Shown piece by piece: positions 36,407-45,733 of a stretch of 64,000 bases of DNA. Each line of letters opens with the position of its first letter. The stretch's first letter is position 1. The stretch comes from CAWGGS01 sp963822095 (GTDB lineage: Bacteria; Desulfobacterota; Desulfobulbia; Desulfobulbales; Desulfocapsaceae), in NCBI GenBank assembly GCA_963822095.1, contig CAWGGS010000086.1:124001-188000 (forward strand). Direction: 5' to 3'. The position numbers were made by a program, and so were the translations under genes. Below the pieces are notes generated by a model, which was not told where the DNA came from, did not search any database, and saw only the letters and a list, made by a program, of their open reading frames with translations.

Positions 36407-39065
36407 GCTCCTCGGCCTGGTAAAAAGCGTCTGCCCTGACTGTCTGGCACGGTTGGACGGACGGCTGGTGGAGAATGAAGACAGTGTTCGTCTGGAAAAA
36501 ATCTGCCCGGAACACGGGCCGTTTTCCGCTTCGGTCTGGCGGGGTGATCCGCCGTTCCTGTCCTGGTTTCGACCCAAATTGCCCTTCCTCGGTGGCGACC
36601 GCCTGCCGTCGGGCCAGGGCTGCCCGTTCGACTGCGGCCTGTGCTCCGAGCACAGTCAACGGACCTGCACGGCACTGGTGGAGATCACATCCCGCTGCAA
36701 TCTTACCTGCCCGGTATGCTTTGCTGACAGCGGCACGCCCGGAACAGATCTTGACATGGACGTCCTGGCCCGGATGTTCGACCGGATCATGGCCCAGACC
36801 GGCGGCTGCAACCTGCAGCTCTCCGGCGGCGAGCCCACCGTCCGTGGCGACCTGCCTCACATTGTCGGCCGAGCACGAAAAGCCGGATTCACCTTCATCC
36901 AGCTCAACAGCAACGGGCTCGCCTTTGCCGACGACCCGGACCTGGCCCTCCGGCTGCAAGACCAGGGACTCTCCTCTGTCTTCCTGCAGTTTGACGGGCT
37001 GCGCGATGAGGTCTTTAGCTGCCTGCGCGGTCGTCCCCTCCTCGATATCAAACTGCGGGCCATCGACCGGTTGGCCGAGGCGGGGATCGGCATTGTCCTG
37101 GTACCGACGGTGGTGCGCGGCATTAATTTCAACCAGCTCGGCAAACTGGTTCAGTTCGGTCTTGACCGGCAGCCCCACATCCGCGGCGTCCATTTCCAGC
37201 CGATCAGCTATTTCGGCCGTTTCCCGGCCTCCTTCTCCCCCGACCACGTGACCCTGCCCGAGATCATGCAGGGTCTTGCCCAACAGAGCCATGGACTGCT
37301 GCAGGTGGAAGACTTCCGGCCACCCGGCTGCGAACATGCCCTCTGTTCATTTTCCGCCAGGTACCTGGTCCGTGAAGACAGAAGCCTGCAGCGGCTCGGC
37401 AGTGCCTCCTGCGACTGCTCTCCCACGCCTGCGGAACAGGGGGCTGAGACCTCCATCGCGGTCACAGCCCGTCAGTGGAGCGGGGTCAGGAAAACGAACG
37501 ACTGCACCCCAACCTCCAACAACGATCTCGACCGATTCCTTAACCGGGCCCGCAGCCACACCTTTGCCGTTTCGGCCATGGCCTTTCAAGATGCCTGGAA
37601 CCTGAACCTGGAACGGCTGCGGGGCTGTTGTATCCATGTTGCTCAACCCGACGGCCGGCTTATCCCATTCTGCAGTTTCAACCTGACGGCAAGAAACGGG
37701 AGTCCATTGCATCGACCTCGTCCACGGGCAACCCGAAAGGTGAGAACCCCGGTGGACGGTCTAGTTGCCGGACGACTTGGCCTTGAAGGACTCCCGACCC
37801 AGAAGGCGCTCCAACAAGCCCAACTGGAATCTCTTCGCCGAACACTCAGTCACGCTAAGATACACAGTCCCTTTTATCGTGAACACCTGGTCAACGTGGA
37901 GCCGGACTCGCTGCAGGACTCTTCCTATCTGGCCCAGCTACCGCTAACTACCGCAGACGACATCGCCCGCCAGGGCCACCTGCTGCTCTCTGTCTCGCAA
38001 AGCATGGTCAAACGGATTATCACCCTGCAAACCTCAGGCAGTACCGGTCCGCCTAAACGGCTGTCCTTTACAGCAACCGATCTGATGGCGACCTCGGCGT
38101 TCTTTCTGCACGGCATGCATAGCCTGATCGGCAGTGATGACCGGGTACTTGTACTTTTGCCCTTTACCCAACCGGACAGCGTCGGCGACCTGCTCATCCG
38201 TGCGCTCTTGGAAGGAGGAATCGAGGCCTGCGGCCTGTGGCCGCCGGAAGCCCCTTCAACCATGACCGCAATGATCCGTAAGCGGCAGTTTACCTGCGTG
38301 GTCGGCCTGCCCCAGCATCTACTGGCCCTGGCCGAAGCGATCGGCCCGGGGCCGCTCCAATCAATGCTGCTCTGCTCCGACTATGCGGCGCCTGCCCTGC
38401 GCAACAGGATCGAAGAGGCATGCCGCTGCGAGACCTTTCTCCACTATGGGACCACCGAATCCGGGCTTGGTGGCGCCGTGGAGTGCCGGGAACATTGCGG
38501 CTGCCATATCCGCGAATCGGAGCTGCTGATGGAGATCATCGATCCCATAACCTGCAGCATCCTCCCCGACGGCGAAATAGGCGAGGTAGTGCTCACAACC
38601 CTCGGCCGTGAGGCTATGCCGCTCATCCGCTACCGTACCGGTGATATGGCCGCCCTCAACCGTTCCCCCTGTTCCTGCGGTGGGGTGACGTCCCGGCTGG
38701 ATCGCATACGCGGCCGTCTGTCCGGCTGCCGACTTGCAAACGGCAACCTGCTCTTCAGCCAGGATGCAGACGACCTGCTGTTTGCCGTCCCCGGCCTGCT
38801 CGATTATCGTCTGACACTTATGCAAAATCAGGTTGACCGCCTGGATGTGGAATACATGGCAGGCAGGGACAGGCATTCAATCGAACAAGAAATAGGCCGG
38901 TTGCTCTTGCAGATTCCGGCCATCAAGGATAATCTCGCAGAAAGAGGATTAACCGTCGGGACAATCCGCCGGGTGGATGGCTTCGGCGTGAGCCATACGG
39001 TCAAGCGTACCATCCTCGATCTGCGCAACACGACACATCAGGGAGAACCATGCAGCATATCTTGA
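36399..39065 (+). CDS. Radical SAM (TrsS-like) fused to a CoA-ligase-like domain (DVU_1553-like)
   Basis: An 888-residue fusion. Residues 1-90 hold Cys pairs (VCPDC, ICPEHG, CPFDCGLC). The radical SAM cluster motif CNLTCPVC is at 100-107, with LSGGEPT at about 141-147. The core ends near 437 with RGCCIHV and PFCSFNLTARNG. From about 455 the chain is a phenylacetate-CoA-ligase-like adenylating domain with TLQTSGSTGPPKRL, HYGTTESGLGG and YRTGDMA. Such domains make acyl-adenylates or thioesters. In Desulfovibrio these are, as I recall, two adjacent genes. Substrate unknown; role in maturing the Mo enzyme inferred. Confidence 0.85.
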   Translation: MTKLLGLVKSVCPDCLARLDGRLVENEDSVRLEKICPEHGPFSASVWRGDPPFLSWFRPKLPFLGGDRLPSGQGCPFDCGLCSEHSQRTCTALVEITSRCNLTCPVCFADSGTPGTDLDMDVLARMFDRIMAQTGGCNLQLSGGEPTVRGDLPHIVGRARKAGFTFIQLNSNGLAFADDPDLALRLQDQGLSSVFLQFDGLRDEVFSCLRGRPLLDIKLRAIDRLAEAGIGIVLVPTVVRGINFNQLGKLVQFGLDRQPHIRGVHFQPISYFGRFPASFSPDHVTLPEIMQGLAQQSHGLLQVEDFRPPGCEHALCSFSARYLVREDRSLQRLGSASCDCSPTPAEQGAETSIAVTARQWSGVRKTNDCTPTSNNDLDRFLNRARSHTFAVSAMAFQDAWNLNLERLRGCCIHVAQPDGRLIPFCSFNLTARNGSPLHRPRPRATRKVRTPVDGLVAGRLGLEGLPTQKALQQAQLESLRRTLSHAKIHSPFYREHLVNVEPDSLQDSSYLAQLPLTTADDIARQGHLLLSVSQSMVKRIITLQTSGSTGPPKRLSFTATDLMATSAFFLHGMHSLIGSDDRVLVLLPFTQPDSVGDLLIRALLEGGIEACGLWPPEAPSTMTAMIRKRQFTCVVGLPQHLLALAEAIGPGPLQSMLLCSDYAAPALRNRIEEACRCETFLHYGTTESGLGGAVECREHCGCHIRESELLMEIIDPITCSILPDGEIGEVVLTTLGREAMPLIRYRTGDMAALNRSPCSCGGVTSRLDRIRGRLSGCRLANGNLLFSQDADDLLFAVPGLLDYRLTLMQNQVDRLDVEYMAGRDRHSIEQEIGRLLLQIPAIKDNLAERGLTVGTIRRVDGFGVSHTVKRTILDLRNTTHQGEPCSIS

Positions 39066-40060
39066 ACCAACTTATCGACACCCTGGAACAGGGACAAAAT
39101 GGAGTCCTCTGTGCCATAACTCGTAACCACGGCTCGGCTCCCAGATCTTCAGGGGCGCGAATGCTCGTCTGGGAAGACGGCACCATTACCGGCAGCGTCG
39201 GCGGCGGTGCCCTGGAAGGTGCCTGCCAGGCCAAGGCGGCGGAACTGTTCGTGGCATCGTCTTCCTTTGCCGAACTGAACTTCCATTTGAATGCTGATTC
39301 CGCCGCTGAGGCCGGAATGGCCTGCGGTGGTTCGGTAACGGTCCTCTTGCAGCGGGTGGGACCCAATCTGCTGCCCCTGTTGCACAAGACACGTGATGCT
39401 TACCGCTGCGGGAAAAATCCGATGCTCCTCACCTTCCTGCCAAAAGACAACCGTCCACCCCGCCTTCTTCTAGTCACGGCCGATGAAGGCGACGTGTCTG
39501 CCGAGTTGCACACGGAAATCTTCAGAAAGAGCCGGAGAATACCATTTCTAGTAGAATATCAAGGAGACGAGATATTTGTTGAGCCCCTCGTCCCTCCGGG
39601 GGCCGTCTACCTGGCAGGCGCCGGACATGTGGGGCATGCCACCGCCAAGATTGCTGCCTTCGTCGGCTTCGATGTGGTAGTCATGGACGATCGAAAGGAA
39701 TTTGCCAATACAGAGCGCTACCCGGAGGCCAGGGAGATACAGGTGCTTGGTTCGTTCACGGACTGTCTGAGCGGTCTCGGGTCCAACGATTACGTGATCA
39801 TCGTCACCCGCGGCCACCTGCACGACCGGGAGGTACTGGCCCAGTCCCTGCGCACAGATGCCGGGTATATCGGCATGATCGGCAGTCGGCGAAAACGAGC
39901 GGCCGTCTATGATTCCCTCCGCTCCGAAGGCTTCACCGATGCCGACCTGGCCAGGGTCCATTGCCCAATTGGCCTCGCCATCGGGGCAGACACTCCGGAG
40001 GAAATCGCGCTGAGCATCGTTGCTGAACTGGTCCAGGTCCGGGCTGGCATGAACCAATGA
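39050..40060 (+). CDS. xdhC: XdhC/CoxI-family molybdenum cofactor maturation protein
   Basis: A 336-residue XdhC-type protein. The N-terminal CoxI domain contains RNHGSAPRSSGARMLV and GSVGGGALEG; the C-terminal Rossmann domain has YLAGAGHVGHATAKIAAF and YIGMIGSRRKRA. XdhC binds molybdenum cofactor and promotes its terminal sulfuration and insertion into xanthine dehydrogenase-family enzymes, here the aldehyde oxidoreductase. It overlaps the upstream fusion gene by 16 bases and the next gene by 4. Confidence 0.92.
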   Translation: MQHILNQLIDTLEQGQNGVLCAITRNHGSAPRSSGARMLVWEDGTITGSVGGGALEGACQAKAAELFVASSSFAELNFHLNADSAAEAGMACGGSVTVLLQRVGPNLLPLLHKTRDAYRCGKNPMLLTFLPKDNRPPRLLLVTADEGDVSAELHTEIFRKSRRIPFLVEYQGDEIFVEPLVPPGAVYLAGAGHVGHATAKIAAFVGFDVVVMDDRKEFANTERYPEAREIQVLGSFTDCLSGLGSNDYVIIVTRGHLHDREVLAQSLRTDAGYIGMIGSRRKRAAVYDSLRSEGFTDADLARVHCPIGLAIGADTPEEIALSIVAELVQVRAGMNQ

Positions 40061-41157
40061 AACTTGCCGCAATCATCCTAGCCGCCGGCTATTCCTCACG
40101 GATGGGAGGGTTTAAGCCGCTGATGGACCTCAGTGGACAAAGCCTGCTTGCCCGCTGCTCCGGTGTCTTTCAACAGGCGGGTATCACTGCCGTCACCATC
40201 GTCAGCGGTCACCGCCACAAGGAGGTGGAGGCCGAGGCTGCACGGCTCGGCCTTGGCTATATTTATAACCCGGATTACGACCGGGGCATGTATGAATCGG
40301 TACGCACGGCTGCAGCCTGGCTCACCGATATCGACGGCTTCTTCATGCAGCCGGTTGATATCCCGCTGGTCAGGCCATCGACGATCACCGCACTCGCTGA
40401 CACCTTTGACGGTCAAAGCGTGCTGTATCCAACTTTCGAAGGTCTGCGCGGCCATCCGCCCCTGATCCCCACCCGCTGCATTCCGGCCATCCTCGCCCAT
40501 GACGGCGGCGGCGGACTCAAAGCACTCCTGGAGAAACAAAAGAACCGGAACATTGCCGTCTGGGACAGGGGAATACTGATGGATGGGGACACCCCGGAGG
40601 ACTTTGCCGCACTCGGGCTGCGGGCCGAGCGTCTTGCCATCGGCGACCGGGCCGAAGCGCTGGCCCTGGCCATCCTTACCATGCCCCGGCGGGGAATTGA
40701 GCACGGTCTGGCTGTGGCCGAGGCTGCGGTCGCCCTGGGTCGCGAATTGAATGACCACGGCTATCGGTTGAATCTCGATATTCTCTATAACGCAGCACTG
40801 CTCCATGACATGGCAAAGGGAGCTCCGCATCACGAGCTTCGGGCAGGAGAAATGCTTACTGATCTTGGGCTCGATAACCTGGCACCGGTCGCTGCGGCCC
40901 ATCGCGATGCCGCACCACCACCATCCGGTCTTCTCTCCGAAAAGGAAGTGGTCTGTCTGGCAGATAAGCTGGTCCGGGGCAGCCGGCGGGTGGCAATCGG
41001 ACATCGCTTTGCCGAAAAGCTCGAACTTTACGACGGCGACGACGAGGCATGCCAGGCCATCCGCAGACGCCTCGCCACGGCGCTTGCCCTGCAGGCCATG
41101 GTTGAAGCAACCGTGGGGAAATCCGTCGACACACTACTGAGCCCGGAGGATGGCTGA
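40057..41157 (+). CDS. MobA/MocA-like nucleotidyltransferase fused to an HD domain (DVU_1551-like)
   Basis: A 366-residue protein. The N-terminal 195 residues are a MobA-like NTP transferase with LAAGYSSRMGGFKPL (residues 8-22) and PVDIPLVRPSTI, the fold that adds CMP to molybdopterin to make MCD. The C-terminal 170 residues are an HD phosphohydrolase domain with LLHDMAKGAPHHE and DKLVRGSRR. The pairing of cofactor cytidylation and an HD hydrolase on one chain fits supply of MCD to the aldehyde oxidoreductase. Overlaps on both sides are 1-4 bases. Confidence 0.88.
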   Translation: MKLAAIILAAGYSSRMGGFKPLMDLSGQSLLARCSGVFQQAGITAVTIVSGHRHKEVEAEAARLGLGYIYNPDYDRGMYESVRTAAAWLTDIDGFFMQPVDIPLVRPSTITALADTFDGQSVLYPTFEGLRGHPPLIPTRCIPAILAHDGGGGLKALLEKQKNRNIAVWDRGILMDGDTPEDFAALGLRAERLAIGDRAEALALAILTMPRRGIEHGLAVAEAAVALGRELNDHGYRLNLDILYNAALLHDMAKGAPHHELRAGEMLTDLGLDNLAPVAAAHRDAAPPPSGLLSEKEVVCLADKLVRGSRRVAIGHRFAEKLELYDGDDEACQAIRRRLATALALQAMVEATVGKSVDTLLSPEDG

Positions 41158-41789
41158 TGCAGACCGTTTATCTGATTCGGCACGGGGAAATCTCCCAATC
41201 GAAGCCACGCCGCTTTGTCGGAAGACGGGACCTGCCTCTGACCAAACATGGCCGGGAACAGATCGCCCGCCTTGCCGAATTTTTGGCGAAACGGGCCATC
41301 GACAAGATCCTGACCAGTCCTCTTAGTCGCTGCGTGGAAAGCGCACACATCATAAACAAACGTCTGCAAATTGGAACTCCCCACGAGATGGCAGACCTGC
41401 AGGAGATCAGTCTTGGGGATTGGGAAGGGCTTACCGTTGAGGAGGTAAAAAAAAGGTATCCCGGAGAGCATGAAGCACGGGGCCTCGATATTACCAATTT
41501 TCGTCCTTCCGGCGGCGAAAGCTTTGCTGACATCCTCCTCCGGGCCTGGCCGGCCTTTGAAACAATCTCAGCTACCGCAGAGAAGCCTGTTGCCGTCATT
41601 GCCCACTCCGGAACAAACCGAGCGCTGCTCTGTCAGATTCTGGGCATACCACTTGGCAACCTTTTTCGCCTGGACCAGGACTACGGCTGCGTCAATATCA
41701 TCCATCTCGATAGTGCAGTCTTCCGACTAGAACGTATCAACTACCGTCCACAACCAGGGCTGGTGTCAGATTCAGTTCCTTCGCCGTAA
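41157..41789 (+). CDS. Histidine phosphatase family protein
   Basis: A 210-residue phosphoglycerate mutase-like phosphatase with the catalytic IRHGE (residues 7-11), TSPLSRCVESA, the acidic SLGDWEGLT and the second catalytic His in IAHSGTNRALL. It resembles CobC/alpha-ribazole phosphatase-type enzymes. As the last gene of the molybdenum island, overlapping the previous gene by a base, it may act on a cofactor intermediate; no substrate can be named from sequence. Confidence 0.88.
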   Translation: MQTVYLIRHGEISQSKPRRFVGRRDLPLTKHGREQIARLAEFLAKRAIDKILTSPLSRCVESAHIINKRLQIGTPHEMADLQEISLGDWEGLTVEEVKKRYPGEHEARGLDITNFRPSGGESFADILLRAWPAFETISATAEKPVAVIAHSGTNRALLCQILGIPLGNLFRLDQDYGCVNIIHLDSAVFRLERINYRPQPGLVSDSVPSP

Positions 41790-41928
41790 AGCTTTGACGC
41801 CGACAATCAAGACTTCTCCTTATTCGTTGACGTCTCCACAAGATGTATTTGTTACCATAAACAATCAGATAGGGTTCAAACCCTGTGGGGTGGATATAAA
41901 CGATGTTCATATCCTCAGGTATCTTCGG

Positions 41929-42137
41929 TTCATCCGAATGAAGCGTACTTTTGTAAAGCTAAAAGGAACAATCCGGCAGAATACATCGCTTCCGGACGCT
42001 ACTCTGCTGCCTTATCGCCGGTACACCACGGCTGACAGACAATCCGTCCCTGGCCTGCTGTCAGGTGCGGACGTCCTGTCCGCACCCCTTCGGGCCTCCG
42101 CCTCCCACGTTATAGATGAGTACTCAATCCGGAAGAA
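41929..42137 (+). repeat. Family C dispersed repeat, copy 1
   Basis: About 209 bp beginning TTCATCCGAATGAAGCGTAC and ending in a CCGGAAGAA. It matches the copy at 55746-55996 (opposite orientation) over almost its full length, with about 40 bp less near the GGGCCTCCG region, and shares its centre (ATCGCCGGTACACC) with 57721-57870. It ends about 60 bases before the nifV promoter. The 41790-41928 part of the gap has no gene. Confidence 0.8.
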
Positions 42138-42195
42138 CCGTATATTCTGTATGCTTACCCCGCTGTTTGATTTCTTTTTTTCTAAAAATTACGAG

Positions 42196-42210
42196 TGGCA
42201 CCAAAATTGC
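42196..42210 (+). promoter_or_regulatory. Sigma-54 promoter of nifV
   Basis: TGGCAC, five bases, TTGC is an exact -24/-12 match about 90 bases before the nifV start codon. No canonical TGT-N10-ACA NifA site was found in the 400 bases upstream, where the family C repeat lies; a site may be degenerate or activation may come from elsewhere. Confidence 0.82.
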
Positions 42211-42297
42211 TACAATATTCCCAATCGTATCTGGATACCTGAACATCAGCAGCCTCAAGTACGCTCATTCAATGAACGATGTGGAGGATTCTACCAA

Positions 42298-43407
42298 ATG
42301 ACATATTTACTCGATACAACCCTGAGAGAGGGGGAACAGACTGTTGGGATAAACTTTTCTCTGGAACAGAAAAAAAAGATAATTGATGGCCTTGCCCAGG
42401 TTGGAGTGGCTGAACTGGAGCTTGGTATCGCATCCCCGTTAGCTCCTGACTTGACTGAAATTACGACGTATTGCCGCAAGCATCATCCAGAGCTCAGAAC
42501 CTCCCTCTGGACTAGATGCAAAGACGACGACATTTTGTATGCTGCATCCCTCGCTCCGGATTGTCTTTCACTTTCAATTCCAGTATCGGATATACTTTTA
42601 AATAAAAAGCTGGGGAAGGACAGAAACTGGGCACTGAAAGTGCTCGAGTCGGCAATATCGATCGCCTCAAGCAAAGATATCAAGATATCTGTGGGATTTG
42701 AAGATGCAACGAGAGCCGACACTTCCTTTCTCATAGATCTTGCAGCTCTCGCCCGGCACGCCGGAGCCTTTCGGATCAGGATTGCGGATACGGTGGGTGT
42801 CGCAACTCCTTCGAAGATCACCTCCCTTGTTAAAATACTCAAACGATCGGTTAATGTCTGCGAAATCGGAGTACATACCCACAATGACTTCGGCATGGCC
42901 ACTGCCAATGCAATAACTGCAATTGAGACCGGCGCCGATATGGCTGATGTTACCATTCTAGGTCTTGGGGAACGTACCGGTTGCGCTCGCCTTGAGGAAG
43001 TTGGAGGATATCTGGGAATCATGGGCAACTGTCCAAGACTCAAGGTTGAACAGATGAAACCTTTAGCAAAATATGTCTCGAAAATAACTGGAAGATCCAT
43101 TGAAGAGAGCCGTCCACTGCTTGGAGAAAAAATTTTCACCTGTGAGACAGGCCTCCACCTGCACGGTCTGCAGATGGATCATTCGACCTATGAGCCTTTC
43201 CCCCCCGAACGAATCGGCGCTTCAAGGCACCTTGTTTTCGGGACCAAATGCGGCAGAAAGGCCTTACGAATGAAGTTGGCCGATTTGGGAATTAATCTGA
43301 CGGAGGACATCCCTCTGAACAAGGTGCGCTTCTTTCGCCAACAAACCTTGCTTAACCCAGCCATGAACGAAAAAGAGATCCTGGACATGGTCTCACCACC
43401 TTTATAG
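42298..43407 (+). CDS. nifV: Homocitrate synthase
   Basis: A 369-residue DRE-TIM metallolyase with LLDTTLREGEQTVG at residues 4-17 (the catalytic R and metal Asp), HTHNDFGMATANAI and GLGERTGCA. It condenses acetyl-CoA with 2-oxoglutarate to make homocitrate, the organic ligand of FeMo-cofactor. Start 42298 is preferred because it lies after the sigma-54 promoter and a GGAGG; the frame stays open upstream through repeat DNA, but that part is not protein-like. Confidence 0.93.
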   Translation: MTYLLDTTLREGEQTVGINFSLEQKKKIIDGLAQVGVAELELGIASPLAPDLTEITTYCRKHHPELRTSLWTRCKDDDILYAASLAPDCLSLSIPVSDILLNKKLGKDRNWALKVLESAISIASSKDIKISVGFEDATRADTSFLIDLAALARHAGAFRIRIADTVGVATPSKITSLVKILKRSVNVCEIGVHTHNDFGMATANAITAIETGADMADVTILGLGERTGCARLEEVGGYLGIMGNCPRLKVEQMKPLAKYVSKITGRSIEESRPLLGEKIFTCETGLHLHGLQMDHSTYEPFPPERIGASRHLVFGTKCGRKALRMKLADLGINLTEDIPLNKVRFFRQQTLLNPAMNEKEILDMVSPPL

Positions 43408-43429
43408 CATACAGAATACATTTTGAATT

Positions 43430-43480
43430 CTGATTACCACTGAAACTCAGCCTATCGGAAAGGAAAGGTGTGTGCTGTTC
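43430..43480. repeat. Family A repeat, half copy 3
   Basis: CTGATTACCACTGAAAC.CAGCCTATCGGAAAGGAAAGGTG matches the left half of copy 1 (from 3519) with few changes and then stops. It lies between the convergent nifV and nifA ends and may act as a shared terminator. Confidence 0.7.
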
Positions 43481-43505
43481 CATGATCAGGAGATGGGAGA
43501 CCTTT

Positions 43506-45098
43506 TCAATAGTCACTATTTCTGGAAAGATTATACTTTTTTATCTTGTAGCCAATTTGTCGGGGCGTCAACCCCAGTTCCCTTGCCGCCCGAACCTGGA
43601 CCCAACCGTGACGTTTCAAGGCAGCCTCGACTTCTTTTCGTTCTATATCATAAAGAGACTGTCTCCCAGGCTTCGGTCTCATGTCGTCGGTCTGCGGCAA
43701 TCCGCTCGCCTCTTCGGAGTGACCTCCGACCGAGGCCAGGATATCGGGAGTAAGATCGTCAAGAGTCAACCTCTCTCCTTCGGCCAGAATCACCATCCGT
43801 TCAACCAGATTCTGCATTTCCCGTACATTCCCCGGCCATGGATATGAAATCAGAAAATCTAAGAGCTCCGAGGTGAGGCTGAGTTTTTTTGAGTTTCGTT
43901 CATTGCTGATTCCCAGAAAGTGGTTGAACAGGATTGGAATATCCTCAGCCCTGTCCCTTAAGGGTGGCAGGATAATCGGCACCACGTTGAGTCGATAGTA
44001 GAGATCTGCGCGAAATTGCCCTTTGGCAACCGCTTTTTCAAGACTGACATTGGTCGCCGCTATGATCCGGACATCGACATCGAATGTCTTGCTGCCCCCG
44101 ATCCGTTCAAATTGTTTTTCTTGCAATACACGCAACATTTTTGCCTGCAGAGACAAGGGCATTTCCCCGATTTCATCCAGGAATATCGTCCCCTGATCTG
44201 CAAGTTCAAATCGGCCCGCCCGTGTTGCATAGGCTCCTGTGAAAGCCCCCCGTTCATGCCCGAATAATTCGCTTTCCAGAAGCGTCTCCGGAAGAGCTGC
44301 GCAGTTCACCTTAACAAAAGACTTATCCCGTCTGTTGCCGGCATCGTGAATGGCCCTGGCCACCAGTTCTTTGCCAGTCCCGGATTCTCCCAGAAGCAAC
44401 GCCGTCACACTGCTGGGGGCAATCTTTGCTATGATAGTAAAGACCTCTCGCATGGGCTTTGAGTGACCGATTATGAAATGGCCGTCATGGAGATTATGAA
44501 GTTTCGCCTTTAAGGATCTGTTCTCTTCCAGGAGGACCTCCTCCTTTTTCATAATCGCCCTGTGAAGGGTTAAAAATTGCGAAATCAGTGTCGATAAAAC
44601 GCTCAGGAACCGAATATCCTCCTCAAAGGAGACCTCATCGCCAAAGAGCCGGTCAACCGTTAAAACGCCGACCGGTTCTCCTTTCATATGCACCGGCACG
44701 CCCAGAAAGGACATCTTCTTTTTGCTTATTGAAGAACGGGCCCTGGTGCGGTTTAGAAACAAGGGTTCGCTATGGATATCCGGGACCACAAAAGGGGAAG
44801 ATCTCTGGAAAATCTGGCCGCATATTCCTTCATTGGGTTTATAGACTCCTCTCAACTCTTCAGTCTCAGACAGACCGCACGAGGCCTTGATGGTCAAACA
44901 CTGCGTTTTTTCATCGAGAAGCAGGAGGGTGGCCCGTTCCATTCTTAGCGTATCGTGCAACACCTTGAGAATATTGCTCAAGGTTGTTTCAAGATGGACC
45001 GCCGTACCAATAAGATCGATTATTCTCTTGAGGGCAAGAAGCTCTAAACCTTCCGTCAACTCCCCCGTTGTTGTCTGGCTAACTGCTTTATTTTCCAT
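43506..45098 (-). CDS. nifA: Nif-specific sigma-54 activator NifA
   Basis: A 530-residue regulator: N-terminal GAF domain (about residues 25-180), AAA+ domain (about 205-440, Walker A GESGTGKE, loop 1 ERGAFTGA, DEIGEMP) and a Fis-type HTH at the end (RAARELGLTPRQIGYKIKKY). The inter-domain linker carries no CX4C pair, so it is unlike the oxygen-sensitive rhizobial NifA. It is divergent from nifH with sigma-54 and TGT-N10-ACA sites between. Orientation and neighbours make the nif role very likely. Confidence 0.92.
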   Translation of the reverse strand: MENKAVSQTTTGELTEGLELLALKRIIDLIGTAVHLETTLSNILKVLHDTLRMERATLLLLDEKTQCLTIKASCGLSETEELRGVYKPNEGICGQIFQRSSPFVVPDIHSEPLFLNRTRARSSISKKKMSFLGVPVHMKGEPVGVLTVDRLFGDEVSFEEDIRFLSVLSTLISQFLTLHRAIMKKEEVLLEENRSLKAKLHNLHDGHFIIGHSKPMREVFTIIAKIAPSSVTALLLGESGTGKELVARAIHDAGNRRDKSFVKVNCAALPETLLESELFGHERGAFTGAYATRAGRFELADQGTIFLDEIGEMPLSLQAKMLRVLQEKQFERIGGSKTFDVDVRIIAATNVSLEKAVAKGQFRADLYYRLNVVPIILPPLRDRAEDIPILFNHFLGISNERNSKKLSLTSELLDFLISYPWPGNVREMQNLVERMVILAEGERLTLDDLTPDILASVGGHSEEASGLPQTDDMRPKPGRQSLYDIERKEVEAALKRHGWVQVRAARELGLTPRQIGYKIKKYNLSRNSDY

Positions 45099-45483
45099 TA
45101 TGAATTTCCTGGATTCTTGGTTGCAACGTAATATCTGACATGGGGAACCTTCTGTTACAGAATATGCAAATTCTGCTCCAGAAAATTATCTAGAGTCTAT
45201 CTATCTAATATTAAAATATTTTCACAGGAAAAAGCGGCAACCAACGCACCGTAAAAAAACATATTTGTCAAACATAACGTCAGCGCAGGATGTTTAATTT
45301 CCATTTTTGTAAAAATTAATTTTGTAACTTGACCATACTCTCCTCGCCACCCCCCCAAACCTTCCTACCGCCAACAGCAAGACTGCAATATACCGAAATG
45401 ACAATATTAATCAATTTCACCAACCACCGACCCTCGGGCACGACAACAACAAGCCTTCCAGAGTGTAGCCTTCCAATCATTTT

Positions 45484-45499
45484 TGTCGCATTCCCGACA
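45484..45499 (+). promoter_or_regulatory. NifA upstream activator site for nifH
   Basis: TGT, ten bases, ACA, centred about 105 bp before the -24/-12 promoter at 45600. This is the consensus NifA site in usual position. The 45099-45733 gap otherwise shows only AT-rich DNA plus the nifA and nifH leaders. Confidence 0.82.
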
Positions 45500-45599
45500 A
45501 AAAGGAATGCCTGTTTCCTTAAAATTATTTAAGCACATATTTGTATTTTTAAATCTTATATTATTGTTTTTAAAGTTTTTATATTCAAACGAACCCAAA

Positions 45600-45615
45600 T
45601 GGCACGTCCTTTGCT
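45600..45615 (+). promoter_or_regulatory. Sigma-54 promoter of the nifH operon
   Basis: TGGCACGTCCTTTGCT has the -24 GG and -12 GC elements at exact spacing, about 120 bases before the nifH start codon. Confidence 0.9.
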
Positions 45616-45733
45616 CTAAGGATCCAAACGGACACGAACAGAGTAGATTTCATGTCACTACTAAATGGAACAGATCACTCTCTCCAAAGATGAGAGGTTG
45701 CTTGCTCAATCAGATGACACAACAAGGAGAACC

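Noticed and set aside
35253..39065. Selenocysteine use in the methyltransferase or radical SAM proteins
   Set aside because: Some family members are annotated as possible selenoproteins, but here the key sites are Cys, the frames have no internal TGA and no SECIS-like hairpin was identified.
41870..41890. tRNA T-arm-like sequence (GGGTTCAAACCC)
   Set aside because: No matching acceptor, D or anticodon arms lie in the 70 bases upstream, so there is no cloverleaf.
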